From: Marthasterias glacialis
Taxonomy: Eukaryota; Echinodermata; Asteroidea; Forcipulatida; Asteriidae
Reading direction: 5' to 3'
NCBI GenBank assembly: GCA_911728455.2
Contig: OU452236.1
Coordinates: 10,903,195-10,967,194, forward strand
Length of the DNA: 64,000 bases
In this document: positions 40,001-50,255 of the stretch, piece after piece
How the letters are laid out: each line of letters begins with the position of its first letter
How positions within the stretch are numbered: the stretch's first letter is position 1
The notes under the pieces: model-generated
What the model was told of the DNA's origin: nothing
Seen by the model: the letters and a program-made list of their open reading frames with translations, nothing else
The model's database searches: none
Program-made: the position numbers and the translations under genes

Positions 40001-40390
40001 TGAACAAAATTAAAACTGCTGAAATTGCTCTCAGAGTGATTTTGAACTACTCGGCTGTTCTGGAGCTTCTTATAGGATCTCGGCGACATAGGAGAAGAAA
40101 AAATTAAAATTGCTCAGAATTCTGTCAGAGTGATTTTGTACCAACAAACATGGGCATACTCAAGCCCTCGTTCATTTTCGGCGAGATGGGTGACGAAAAA
40201 TTTCAAACTACTCAGAATGCTCCGACAGTTATTTTGTACCAACAAAATGGGTGTTCTGAAGCTACTCGTTCATTTTCAGCGAGATTGGAGACTAAAAATT
40301 TCAAACTACTCAGAATGCACTGAGACTGATTTTGTACAAGGAAACTCGGTTGTTCTAAAGCTACGCGTTCAATCTGGGCGACATTGGAGG
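37082..40390 (+). repeat. Satellite segment duplicated at 2,548-bp spacing
   Basis: A segment from about 37,082 to 37,840 recurs at 39,630-40,390 (offset 2,548 bp, 26 monomers). Both copies carry the F-type monomer with GCTGATTAAAACGG, the GGAGGTAAAAAAAATTC variant and GAAGCTACTCG. The intervening DNA holds less regular monomers, including GCTTGATAAAAACGG and CGTTCATTCAAAGCGAG, showing an older and more diverged part of the array. Confidence 0.8.
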
Positions 40391-40434
40391 TGAAAAAAAT
40401 TAAAACTGCTCAAAATACTATAAGAGTGATTTTG

Positions 40435-42196
40435 AACTACTCGGCTGTTCTGAAGCTACTAATAGGATCTCGGCGACATAGGAGGAGAAAAATTTAAAAT
40501 TGCTCAGAATTCTCTGAGAGTTATTTTGTACCAACAAAAACGGGTGTTCTGAAGCTCCACGTTCATTCTTTGCGAGATTGGAGACTAAAAATTTCAAACT
40601 ACTCAGAATGCCCTGAGACTCATTTTGTACAAGGAAACTCGGTTGTTCTGAAGCTATGCGTTAAATCAGGGCGACATTGGAGGTGAAAAAAATTAAAACT
40701 GCTCAAAATACTATTAGAGGGTGTTTGCTGATAAAAACGGTTGTTCTGAAAATCCTCTTTCATTCTCAGCGAGATTGGAGACGAAAAATTTCAAACTACT
40801 CCGAATGCTCTGAAACTGATTTTGTACTAGGAAACTCGGTTATTCTGAAGCTACGCGTTCAATCTGGGCGACATTGGAGGTGAACAAAATTAAAACTGCT
40901 CAAATTGCTCTCAGAGTGATTTTGAACTACTCGGCTGTTCTGGAGCTACTTATAGGATCTCGGCGACATAGGAGAGCAAAAAATTAAAATTGCTCAGAAT
41001 TCCCTCAGAGTGATTTTGTACCAACAAACATGGGCATTCTCAAGCTCCTCGTTCATTTTCGGCGAGATTGGAGACTACAAATTTCAAACTACTCAGATTG
41101 CTCTGAGAGTTATTTTGTACCAGCAAAATCGGGTGTTCTGAAGCTCCTCGTTCATTTTCAGCGAGATTGGAGACTAAAAATTTCAAACTACTCAGAATGC
41201 TCTGAGACTGATTTTGTACTAGGAATGTCGGTTATTTTGAAGCTACGCGTTAAATCTGGGCGACATTGGAGGTGAACAAAATAAAACTGCTCAGATTGCT
41301 CTCAGAGTGATTTTGTACTACTCGGCTGTTCTGAAGCTACTAATAGGATCTCGGCGACATAGGAGGAGAAAAATTTAAAATTGCTCAGAATTCTCTGAGA
41401 GTTATTTTGTACCAACAAAAACGGGTGTTCTGAAGCTCCACGTTCATTCTTTGCGAGATTGGAGACTAAAAATTTCAAACTACTCAGAATGCCCTGAGAC
41501 TCATTTTGTACAAGGAAACTCGGTTGTTCTGAAGCTATGCGTTAAATCAGGGCGACATTGGAGGTGAAAAAAATTAAAACTGCTCAAAATACTATTAGAG
41601 GGTGTTTGCTGATAAAAACGGTTGTTCTGAAAATCCTCTTTCATTCTCAGCGAGATTGGAGACGAAAAATTTCAAACTACTCCGAATGCTCTGAAACTGA
41701 TTTTGTACTAGGAAACTCGGTTATTCTGAAGCTACGCGTTCAATCTGGGCGACATTGGAGGTGAACAAAATTAAAACTGCTCAAATTGCTCTCAGAGTGA
41801 TTTTGAACTACTCGGCTGTTCTGGAGCTACTTATAGGATCTCGGCGACATAGGAGAGGAAAAAATTAAAATTGCTCAGAATTCCCTCAGAGTGATTTTGT
41901 ACCAACAAACATGGGCATTCTCAAGCTCCTCGTTCATTTTCGGCGAGATTGGAGACTACAAATTTCAAACTACTCAGATTGCTCTGAGAGTTATTTTGTA
42001 CCAGCAAAATCGGGTGTTCTGAAGCTCCTCGTTCATTCTCAGCGAGATTGGAGACTAAAAATTTCAAACTACTCCGAATGCTCTGAGACTGATTTTGTAC
42101 TAGGAATGTCGGTTATTTTGAAGCTACGCGTTAAATCTGGGCGACATTGGAGGTGAACAAAATAAAACTGCTCAGATTGCTCTCAGAGTGATTTTG
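40435..42196 (+). repeat. 881-bp (9-monomer) tandem duplication
   Basis: Two consecutive copies at about 40,435-41,315 and 41,316-42,196. Both hold the F-type monomer (40,677 and 41,558) with CTATTAGAGGGTG and a C-type monomer with CTCAGATTGCTCTGAGAG. Small differences, GGAGAGCAAAAAATT against GGAGAGGAAAAAATT, separate them. The 880/881-bp length is the basic F-to-F spacing seen elsewhere in the array. Confidence 0.88.
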
Positions 42197-42856
42197 TACC
42201 AACAAACACTCGTTCATTTTCGGCGAGATGGGTGACGACAAATTTCAAACTACTCAGAATGCTCTGAGACTGATTTTGTACAAGGAAACTCGGTTATTCT
42301 GAAGCTACGCTTTAAATCAGGGCGACATTGGAGGTGAAAAAATTAAAACTTCTCGAAATACTCACAGAGTGTTTTTGTACTACTCGGCTGTTCTGAAGCT
42401 ACTAATAAAATCTCGGCGACATAGGAGGAGAAAAAATTAAAATTGCTCAGAATTCTGTCAGAGTGATTTTGTACCAACAAACATGGGCATTCTCAAGCCC
42501 CTCCTTCATTTTCGGCGAGATGGGAGACTAAAAATTTCAAACTACTCCGATTGCTCTAAGATTGAGTTTGTACTAGGAAACTCGGTTAATCTGAAGCTTT
42601 GTGTTCTCTCTGGGCAACATTGGAAGTGAAAAAATTAAAACTGCTCGTTCATTCTCGGCGAGATTGGAAACTTTAAATTAATTTCAAACTACTCAGAATG
42701 CTTTGAGACTGATTTTGTACTAGGAAACTCGGTTTCGCGTTAAATCTGGGCGACATTGAAAGTGGAAAAATTAAAACTGGCTCAGAATGCTCTCCGAGTG
42801 ATTTTGTACCACGAAACACGGCTTTTCTGAAGCTAACAATAGATTCTAGGTGACAT

Positions 42857-43919
42857 AGGAGGTGAAATTCTCGAATTCTATGGAGTACCAACGCAGATAA
42901 TCGATGCCGTCATGTCTCTGTACACTAACACTGAAGCCTACGTACGAACATCATCAGGTGACACCGATCGGTTCGGAACCACGTCTGGCGTGATGCAAGG
43001 TGACACTTTGGCACCGTACCTGTTCATCATTGTGCTGGACTATGTTCTCCGCATTTCGTTATGTGAAGATGCTGATTGGTACACGGTTCGCCGACGATTG
43101 TCTTCACGTTACCCGGTGGTTAGGTTACCTGGTCTTGCCTTCGCCGATGATGTTGTACTGATGAGTGATACAGTCGATGCCGCACAGCACCAATTCCACC
43201 GGTTTGAACGAGCTTCAGTACAAGTCGGTTTGCGTATAAACCCCCAGAAAACTGAGGTTATGTACGTTGGTGTTGATCCAGCCACACCAATCTGCACACT
43301 TCTGTTCCCTGGGATGTAACGTCAGCAATAGTCGCTCTGCTTTCCAACGTCGACGACATCTGTCATGGGTGGCGTGCCAAAAACTCGGCACAGTATGGAG
43401 CTGCTAGCTCAGCAAGCGATCACCTGAAGGTCAAACTATTTGCCGCGTGCATTTAGCCGGTGCTCTTCTACAGTGGGGCCAACTGGACGCTAACGGAAAC
43501 GCTCGAGAAAACCATCGACGCAACACACCGAGCTTTGCTACGTTACGCACTGAATGTCAGGTATCCCGAACGCATAACCAATGTTGAACTTTATCGTCGG
43601 AGTAGAGTCACACCGGCATTAACGACACTTCGCAAACAGCGCCTACAACTAATAGGACACGCAACCAGGCATGATGTTCCACTGTCAATGCTCCTGGACA
43701 AAACCAATCAACCAACAGAACCGCACCGTAGAGGTGGCGCACTTATGCGTACCTACCAACAACAACTCACTGATGATCTGAGGATGGCTGGTATTAGCCT
43801 GAATCAGCACAAACAAGCCGCACTAAATGCCGAACAATGGAACAGATTAATTAATCGTAGCCACTGAGCAACGCCCGTGGGCTTACGTGCTCGGACGTCA
43901 TGATGATGAGGAGGTGAAA
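42857..43919 (+). mobile_element. 5'-truncated LINE inserted in a satellite monomer
   Basis: The insert (42,868-43,908) is flanked by the 11-bp direct repeat AGGAGGTGAAA at 42,857-42,867 and 43,909-43,919. Removing the insert and one repeat restores a normal type-B monomer (CATAGGAGGTGAAAAG followed by ATTAAAATTGCTCA), which confirms a target-site duplication. The element lacks its 5' half, starts inside the reverse transcriptase and ends in a short trinucleotide tail (TGATGATGA). 5' truncation, a target duplication and a simple-repeat tail are the hallmarks of target-primed insertion by non-LTR retrotransposons. Confidence 0.9.
42867..43870 (+). pseudogene. Non-LTR reverse transcriptase fragment (pseudogene)
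   Basis: Translation begins ILEFYGVPTQIIDAV in the RT fingers/palm and continues with the motif GVMQGDTLAPYLF and the catalytic box AFADDVVLM (FADD intact), then GLRINPQKTEVMYVG. The frame stops at 43,317-43,319. A second open stretch (43,460-43,867) carries the thumb and C-terminal part, with YSGANWTLTETLEKTIDAT and RLQLIGHATRHD, ending at a stop. Between them the segment with the usual YLG motif is lost and other frames are used, so at least one deletion and a frameshift separate the halves. The reading is certain as a non-LTR RT; I do not assign a clade. No endonuclease domain is present in the retained part. Confidence 0.88.
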
Positions 43920-46054
43920 AGATTAAAATTGCTCATAATACTATGAGAGGGTGTTTGCTGATAAAAACGGGTATTCTGAAAATCCTCGGTCATTCTCGGC
44001 GAGATTGGAGACAACAAATTTCAACCTACTAAGAATGATCTGAGATTGGAGACTAAAAATTTCAAACTACTCCGAATGCTCTGAGAGGTTATTTTGTACC
44101 AACAAAAACGGGTGTTCTTGAAGCTCCTCGTTCATTCTCAGCGAGATTGGAGACTAAGAATTTCAAACTACTCACAATGCTCTCAGACTGATTTTGTACT
44201 AGGAAATTCGGTTAATCTGAAGCTCTTAGTTCTATCTGGGCGACATTGGAAGTTGAAAAATTAAAACTGCTCAGAATGTTCTCCGAGTGATTTTGTACCA
44301 CGAAACACGGCTGTTCTGATGGGATCTTGGCGACATTGGAGGTAAAAAATTAAACAACTCAGAATGCTCTCGGAGTGATTTTGTACTAGAAACTTGGGCA
44401 TTCTCAAGCTCCTCGTTCATTCTCGGCGAGATTTGGAAACGAAAATTGTCAAACTACTCAGAATGCTCTCAGAGTGATTTGTACTACTCGGCTGCTGAAG
44501 CTACTTGTAGGATCTCGGCGATATAGGAGGAGAAACAATTATAATTGCTCAGAATTCTGTCAGAGTGATTTTATACCAACAAACATGGGCATTTTCAAGC
44601 TCCTCGTTCATTCTCGGAGAGATGGGAGACGAAAAATTTGAAACTACTCAGAATGCGCTCAGAGTTTTGTACCAACAAACCCAGGTGTTCTGAAGCTACG
44701 CGTTCAATTTGGGCGACATTGGAGGTGAAAAAATTTAAATTGCTCAATACCATGAGAGGGTGTTTGCTGATAAAAACGGGTATTCTGAAAAACCTCTTTC
44801 ATTCTCGGCCTACATTGGAGACAAAAAAAGTCAACCTACTGAGAATGATTTTGTACCTATAATTATAGGCATTCTCAAGCTCCTCGTTCAATTCTTAGCG
44901 ACATGGAGGTGCAAAATTGAAACTGTTCAGAATGCGCTCAGACTTATTTTGTACTAGGACAGTCGGTTTTTCTGAAGCTTCGCGTTCATTCTGGGCGACA
45001 TTGGAGGCGAAAAAAAATTTCAAACTACTCTGAATGCTCTCGAACTGATTTTGTACTAGGAAACTGGGTTATTTTGAAGCTACGCGCGTTTAATCTGGGC
45101 GACATTGGAGGTTAAAAAAAATTTAAAATTGCTCAGAATACTATAAGAGGGTGTTTGCTGATAAAAACGGGTATTCTGAAAATCCTCTTTCATTCTTGGC
45201 GAGATTGGAGACGAAAAATTTCAACCTACTGAGAATGAAAGCTACGCTTTCAATCTGGACGACATTGGAGGTGAAACAAATTTCAACAAATTAAAACTGC
45301 TCAGAATGCTCTCCGAGTGATTTTGTACCACGAAACACGGCTGTTCTGAAGCTACTAATGGGATTAAAAATCTCAGAATGCTCTCGGAGTGTTTTTGTAC
45401 TAGAAACTTGGGCATTCTCAAGCTCCGCGTTCATTCTCCTCGAGATTGGAAACGAAAAATTTCAAACTACTCAGAATGCTCTCAGAGTGATTTTGTACCG
45501 ACAAACCCGGTTATTGTGAAGCTACGCTTTCAATCTGGGCGATATTGGAGGTGAAAAAAATTTCAAACTACTCAGAATGCTCTCAAACTGATTTTGTACT
45601 AGGAAAATCGGTTATTCTGATGCTACGCGCGTTCAATCTGTGCTACAAGTAGGTGAAAAAATTAAAATTGCTTAGAATGCTCTGACACTGATTTTGTACC
45701 AAACATGGGCATTCCCAACTCCCCGTTCATTCTTAGCGAGATTGGAGACGAACAATTTCAAATTACTCAGAATGCTCTGAGAGTTATTTTGTACCTGAAA
45801 AACGGGTGTTCTGAAGCCTATAATTATAGGCATTATCAAGCTCCTTGTTCATTCTTAGCGACACTGGAGCTGAAAAATTGAAACTGCTCAGAATGCTCTC
45901 AGACTTATTTTGTACGGAAAGTCGGTTATTCTGAAGCTACGCTTTCAATCTTGGCGACATTGGAGGTGAAAAAAAAATTTCAAACTACTCTGAATGCTCT
46001 CTGAGTGATCTTGTATTAACAAATACAGGTGTTCTGAAGCTATCGGTTAACTGA
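43909..46054 (+). repeat. Decayed distal edge of the satellite array
   Basis: The monomers are recognisable (ATTTTGTACTAGGAAA, GTGTTTGCTGATAAAAACGG, TTCAAACTACTCAGAATGC), but lengths vary, blocks are missing and private insertions appear, for example CCTATAATTATAGGCATT twice (near 44,856 and 45,817). No higher-order periodicity survives. Decay already begins around 42,340, before the LINE insertion. Increasing divergence toward one side is the usual pattern at the border of a homogenised array. Confidence 0.92.
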
Positions 46055-46121
46055 GTAGCTTTGAAACACCTATGTTTCTTAGTACAGAATCAATCTCAGA
46101 GCAATCAGAGCAGTTTGAAAT
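46055..46121 (-). repeat. Terminal partial satellite monomer in inverted orientation
   Basis: The reverse complement begins ATTTCAAACTGCTCTGATTG and continues with a GATTCTGTACTAAGAAAC block and a TTTCAAAGCTAC end. This aligns with a standard monomer (TTTCAAACTACTCAGAATG, GATTTTGTACTAGGAAAC, TCTGAAGCTAC). The forward array stops near 46,045 in TTCTGAAGCTATCGG, so orientation flips within about 10 bp. It is the only inverted satellite piece seen in the window and marks the array boundary. Confidence 0.82.
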
Positions 46122-46208
46122 GTATGGTCTCCACAATTTATTACTCCAGCCATTGCCGCTATTCCTACAGTCTACAGGCAAAGTAGCTGATAAAATCGAT
46201 GCTCCGAA

Positions 46209-46880
46209 CTAATGCCTACTCACTATATTAAATAACCCACCTATGATGCCCAGTGGAGTCTCAACGGTTTTGATACCAACTTTTTCAACGCTGGGGCTAA
46301 ATTCTTCAACGTTTTCTCTATTCATTGTTTTTATACCGTCCGGTGTTGGTGTGGGTACAACCGGTACGGCCCTCGTGGCGAACCCAACGGTGAGACTGAT
46401 GGCTAGTCATAAAGCTAACGATAGTAACACCCTGTTCCCCGAAACAGTTCTCTTGTTTTTTCACTGAGCGTCACGGGTCGTGGTTGTTTAGGATTTTAGT
46501 TTACTGTTTCTTTGATTCTAGCGAACTGTCCTCTCAAAATGGGTTCGTTTCCATTAATGATTGTAGTCTATATTGTCCGACGTTCTATCTCTAGTTCTTT
46601 TACATATTTTCTCTCATTTACTATCGTCCTCTAACTCGTTCTTGATTCATTGAATCTCTTCGCTGACTTTTACTAGGTTGTTGGCCAGTTCGCCCGGACT
46701 AGTAACGCTTCGTCTAATACCATTATCCGTCTGTTTTTTTACACCAGCTTCTCCTCTTAGCCGATGTAGTCTTTGTAGATCTTCTTGGTTAATTTCACAT
46801 AGATTTTCTAACGATCTAGAGACATTGTCTACTCGTTGTAGGTCTTTAAGGGTATACTGATGGGCATACTTGTACATCAT
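46209..46880 (-). other. Two small adjacent minus-strand reading frames, unrecognised
   Basis: The upstream frame (46,880 to 46,647, ATG start, 77 residues) has a charged, heptad-like composition: KDLQRVDNVSRSLENL, then INQEDLQRLHRL, ending KVSEEIQ. The downstream frame (46,406 to 46,209) follows an in-frame TGA at 46,407-46,409; the two sides of that stop read VLLSLAL and LAISLTVGF, like one hydrophobic segment broken by a stop, followed by a proline-rich stretch (PVVPTPTPDG) and a charged tail ending FNIVSRH. The composition is more protein-like than the surrounding AT-rich DNA, and both frames lie on one strand. They may be remnants of a mobile element or viral insertion, or chance. I do not recognise either protein. 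Confidence 0.25.
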
Positions 46881-47572
46881 TTAACGCCGAAGCTTGTTTA
46901 CTAGTAAATACTAGTAAATGTTAAGGTTGACATACCCAAATTAGAATAAAATTTATATAAAGCGTATTTTACTCTTCTTGCAACGCCCGTGGGGTTCTTT
47001 CACCAACAACACCCTGTGGCACCTCTGGAAAAAGGATATTAACGTTGGTTTTTAGGGGTTGTACAGTCCCATCAACTTCATTGGGCTGGATTCATCAAAG
47101 TCATCGTTGAGGAAAGTGTCGGCTTCACTGATTCAACCTTCAGCCATTTTCGATATACTTCTTAAAATAATTTATAACTGATGAAACCGATAGCTACGAT
47201 TCCTTAGACTATTTAGATTAGTTCACGATGTTTGTGTGAATCGCTAGATTCGTAAAAGTCCGTAAACCTCGGTTTGTTTTCAGTTTTTAAGTTTTCGGAT
47301 CGAATTGATTGCCAGTTGTTACGTGGTATTCATGCATCGCGTTGTCTACATCTTGAAAGCCTGAATTTCTTGATAAACTTTTGATCACAACACTTAAAAA
47401 AAAATTCATACCTGAAATTTTCGACCGATACTTCGGTCTTCATCAGCAGGATGACACGGTTGTTGAATCCGTGACCTTGCGGACACGTGATCCCAAACAC
47501 CGCGTCATAGACTCCTGGGAGTTTGTACCGCCCCGTCTTGGTTCAGGGAGGGTTTGTCTTTTGACGTTGCTG

Positions 47573-47770
47573 AACGATATCATAAAATTATAATTATTAA
47601 TGAATTCAACCATAAGACAGCAGTTTGAATAATTAATTAAGCATTCTTGTCTCCAGCTTATCTCAGGAAGCCTACAACCGATCTTAATGTTCTTTTCAGC
47701 GAAAGACAATTGTTGGATATTGTAGATGTGCAATTTTGATTGTTTGTGGTCTGCACGTCATCATAACGTC
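47573..47770 (+). repeat. Diverged dispersed repeat, copy 1
   Basis: From AACGATATCATAAAATT to CGTCATCATAACGTC, this resembles 50,061-50,255 over about 195 bp. Matching landmarks in order are ATATCATAAAATTA, AGCATTCTTGT, TATCTCA, CCGAT(C/T)TTAAT, TTTCAG, TGTAGATGTGCAATTT and CATCAT(A/G)ACGTC. Divergence is considerable, so this is an old pair. No terminal repeats are evident. Confidence 0.7.
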
Positions 47771-48240
47771 ATTTATGACACGTTTTGTATCCGTGTACAA
47801 AAGGCATGGCTCAAAAAGTGTAACGATTTGGTAGGTCAAAAACCACAATATTCTAAATAAGTTGAATTTTAGATTGCTATATTACAAAGATCGTTTAGAA
47901 AACATGAATGCTTTTACCAAGAGTCATCCCAGACCATTAGGACTTAATAAAACACAACGTAATGCCACTATAATTAACCGTTAATTGTTCAGTCTGAGAA
48001 CTATTGGTACAACGTTGTAGGGACTGCGCCGCTTTTCGCCGCACAAACTAGATTACAATCTTTGTACACAGGTACGGATTCGCCTGTTTTTCCAACGTCC
48101 AATGGATTTGCCAGTGTTGTGAATCTGTACAGGTTTTTGGTGTGAAAACTGCCAAACATGAATGCGGCGGGGTAGCGCTATTTTTTTACGTTTTAGACTT
48201 GATTTGTGTTCTCAGATGTTAGTTTGGCTTTCTTTAACTA

Positions 48241-49018
48241 ATAGACCGATTGCGCGACAATGTTTACAGGCGGTCACGTGACCCCCTATCGGGTATGACG
48301 TCATACAGCTGGTAAAAAAAATACGTGTAAAGAGATAGGCCGTGACACAGAGTGAGTTCGAAAACAGTCGATTATACTTTTGTTAAGCGATGAATTAGGT
48401 AATCAGCCCCTTTATTTTTTAAAGTAGTATGGTGTGGCATTAATTTAAATCACATCTCTGTTTCATAATTTAACAGAATTCTTCCGAAAAAGAGGTTTTT
48501 TTTAAGCCATGCACTACAGGCGTCGGACGACTATCATGTAGCCGTCTTTTATTTTGTTTGTAATGTTGGCCTAAATCACTGTAAAAAAGGATAAACAACG
48601 TTGGAAAAATGAGCATTAATACCTAGCCTGGCAGAATTTCAAATAGGCAAAGGAATCACACAGTTTTGGAAAGCAATTTCTTTGGAGGATTTCAGCTTCA
48701 AAACTTTGAAATTTTTGTGTTGAAAGGTGTGTGGTGATCGCCTAACGTTCCGTCTGCGTTGTACACATCGTGCACATTTATACGGTACTTTTACAATTTT
48801 CAAGACTTGCTGTCCTTACTGACTTTATTCAGCCACTTGAAGGTCTTTGGTACAAACTCTGGAATATGTTTCACAGATTTCGAGCAAAAAAAACCTCGAT
48901 CGAATTAACTAAGTGCATTAATCATCGTGTACCGTACCACACCCTTTCCTATGGAGGATTACGTGTGTGTTTGTAACCCAACAGGGGTCACGTGACGCAG
49001 GTCGCGCAATCGGTCTAT
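48241..49018. mobile_element. 778-bp non-autonomous TIR transposon flanked by TA
   Basis: Perfect 18-bp terminal inverted repeats, ATAGACCGATTGCGCGAC at 48,241-48,258 and its reverse complement at 49,001-49,018, enclose 778 bp. A second shared subterminal motif, GTCACGTGACCCC, lies near 48,273 and in inverted orientation near 48,985. Both ends are flanked by TA (48,239-48,240 and 49,019-49,020), the target duplication of the Tc1/mariner type. No transposase-like frame lies inside, so it is a MITE-like non-autonomous element. Superfamily assignment rests only on the TA flank and is tentative. Confidence 0.82.
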
Positions 49019-49221
49019 TATTATGACTTCTCATATGCTATAGCGCCCTCTATCGGTAGATGTTTTTCTAGATAAAACTTGCAGAATCGTTGTATTTTTT
49101 AGGGTTTTCGTTCAAAGGCATCGCATAGGAATAAAAGTTATTACATCTTATAAATAACAAAAAATCATAGTAAGGCAAACATGTTTTCGTCATCGTGACG
49201 TCATCAGGTATCAAGTTACAT

Positions 49222-49860
49222 TAATTTAAAGTTTAATAATGCAAAAATCATATCTCCCGAAGCACATATCGTAGTCATAATCTTTGTGGCATTTAGAAGC
49301 TAAGAGCACGGGTGACATTTTAGTTAAACATATGACCCCAATTTGAAACAATCCAAACAGGAAGTTCAAAACTTTAAAACGTCATATCTCCTGAACTAAT
49401 TTACGTAAAGTCGTAATATTTGTCTTGTTATGTAGCTTACATCATATGTGACATTTGATTTACAGGCGTGACTCCCATTTGACCTTTACTTCTGGTCCAA
49501 ATAGGAAGTTCAAACATTCAAAAAATCACATCTTATGTGCAAAATGTAGAGATTCATAATCTTTGTTCCATTTGTAGCTGACATCATATTTGAAATTTGG
49601 CTATTAGCATGACCTCACTTTGACCTTTACTTCTGGTCCAAACAGGAAGTTCAAAATTTCAAAAAATCACATCTCGTGAGCCAATTCTTGTAGAGTAATA
49701 GTCTTTGTACCATTTGTAGCTCACATAAAATGTGACATTTGGATATTATGCATGACCCCACTTTGACCTTTACCTCCGGTCGAAATAAGCTTTAAATAAA
49801 ACAAATATATCTCTTGAGCCAATTGTCTAAAAGTCATAAATTTTTTACCATGTAGGACCA
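49222..49860 (+). repeat. ~142-bp minisatellite, about 4.5 imperfect units
   Basis: The unit contains CATATCTC, a CATAATCTTTG block, TTTGTAGCTCACAT, GTGACATTTG, TGACCCCACTTTGACC and TTTACTTCTGGTCCAAAC followed by AGGAAGTTCAAA. The GGAAGTTC block falls at 49,360, 49,504 and 49,645, spacings of 144 and 141 bp, and a degenerate copy follows near 49,785. Units are diverged from each other. No open frame is conserved across them. Confidence 0.8.
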
Positions 49861-50060
49861 TTTTCAAGGTCTGAAGTGTTTAATCAAAGAACTTCGGAAC
49901 AGCTACGTGTTTGTCCACAAACACTTAATGTCTAGTTATTATTATTCTTTATTTCCCTCGAAACCCTATTGACTTTTCTTAAAAAATGTCATTTGTTGAA
50001 TTGCTATCATAAAATAAATACGCTATAACCGTGTTAAAAGCTTGTGCCTTGACCTAACTA

Positions 50061-50255
50061 AACAATATCATAAAATTAAAGTTCTTAGTTAATATTAACC
50101 ATGTGACAGCAATGTGAATATTTAATTGAGCATTCTTGTTACCAAAATATCTCAATAACTTCATCCGATTTTAATATTTCTTTCAGTTATAGACTTATTT
50201 GATGTTGTAGATGTGCAATTTGGCTTGTTTGTGTATGCACAGCATCATGACGTCA
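50061..50255 (+). repeat. Diverged dispersed repeat, copy 2
   Basis: Partner of 47,573-47,770 in the same orientation, from AACAATATCATAAAATT to CATCATGACGTCA. The two copies bracket the TIR transposon and the minisatellite, so the stretch between them could be an ancient larger insertion. This is inference only. Confidence 0.7.

Larger units (their letters stand above)
1..42856 (+). repeat. Large higher-order satellite array of ~98-bp monomers
   Basis: About 42.9 kb of head-to-tail monomers, all in one orientation. Division by the mean period (~97.7 bp) gives roughly 440 monomers. Each shares the blocks ATTTTGTAC, TTCTGAAGCT and CTCAGAATGCTCTGAG but falls into distinct types: A (CTAGGAAACTCGG, 99-100 bp), B (ACTACTCGGCTG, ending AAATTGCTCAGAATTCTG, 94 bp), C (CAACAAACATTGGCATTC, 99 bp; variant with CATGGGCATACTCAAGCC), D (CAGCAAAAACGGGTG, 99 bp), E (CTATGCGTTAAATCAGGG) and F (GTGTTTGCTGATAAAAACGG). 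The array is already in progress at base 1: bases 1-480 match 11,678-12,160 and 18,520-19,000, so it continues beyond the window. Short open frames run through it only because some monomers lack stops in one frame; they shift whenever a 94-bp monomer intervenes. Centromeric or pericentromeric location is inferred from size and higher-order structure. Confidence 0.97.
46122..48240. other. Single-copy AT-rich spacer
   Basis: No recognisable gene family and no satellite. It contains two small minus-strand open frames (described separately), a TTTATATAAA palindrome near 46,952, and one member of a diverged dispersed repeat pair (47,573-47,770). Other open stretches are short and lack recognisable domains. 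Confidence 0.6.

Noticed and set aside
1027-42156. Dozens of 60-135-residue open frames on both strands with a repeated RDWRLKISNYSECSE-like peptide
   Set aside because: They follow the satellite period, begin and end wherever a 94-bp monomer or indel shifts frame, overlap on both strands, and have no signal, domain or consistent start. They are by-products of a stop-poor repeat.
46951-46962. TATA box for the small minus-strand frame at 46,880
   Set aside because: TTTATATAAA is a palindrome in AT-rich DNA, with no orientation information and no transcript evidence.
43868-46995. Shared GCAACGCCCGTGGG at 43,868 and 46,981 as evidence of a second LINE 3' end
   Set aside because: The match is only about 14 bp and the flanks do not align; no RT-like coding precedes the second site.
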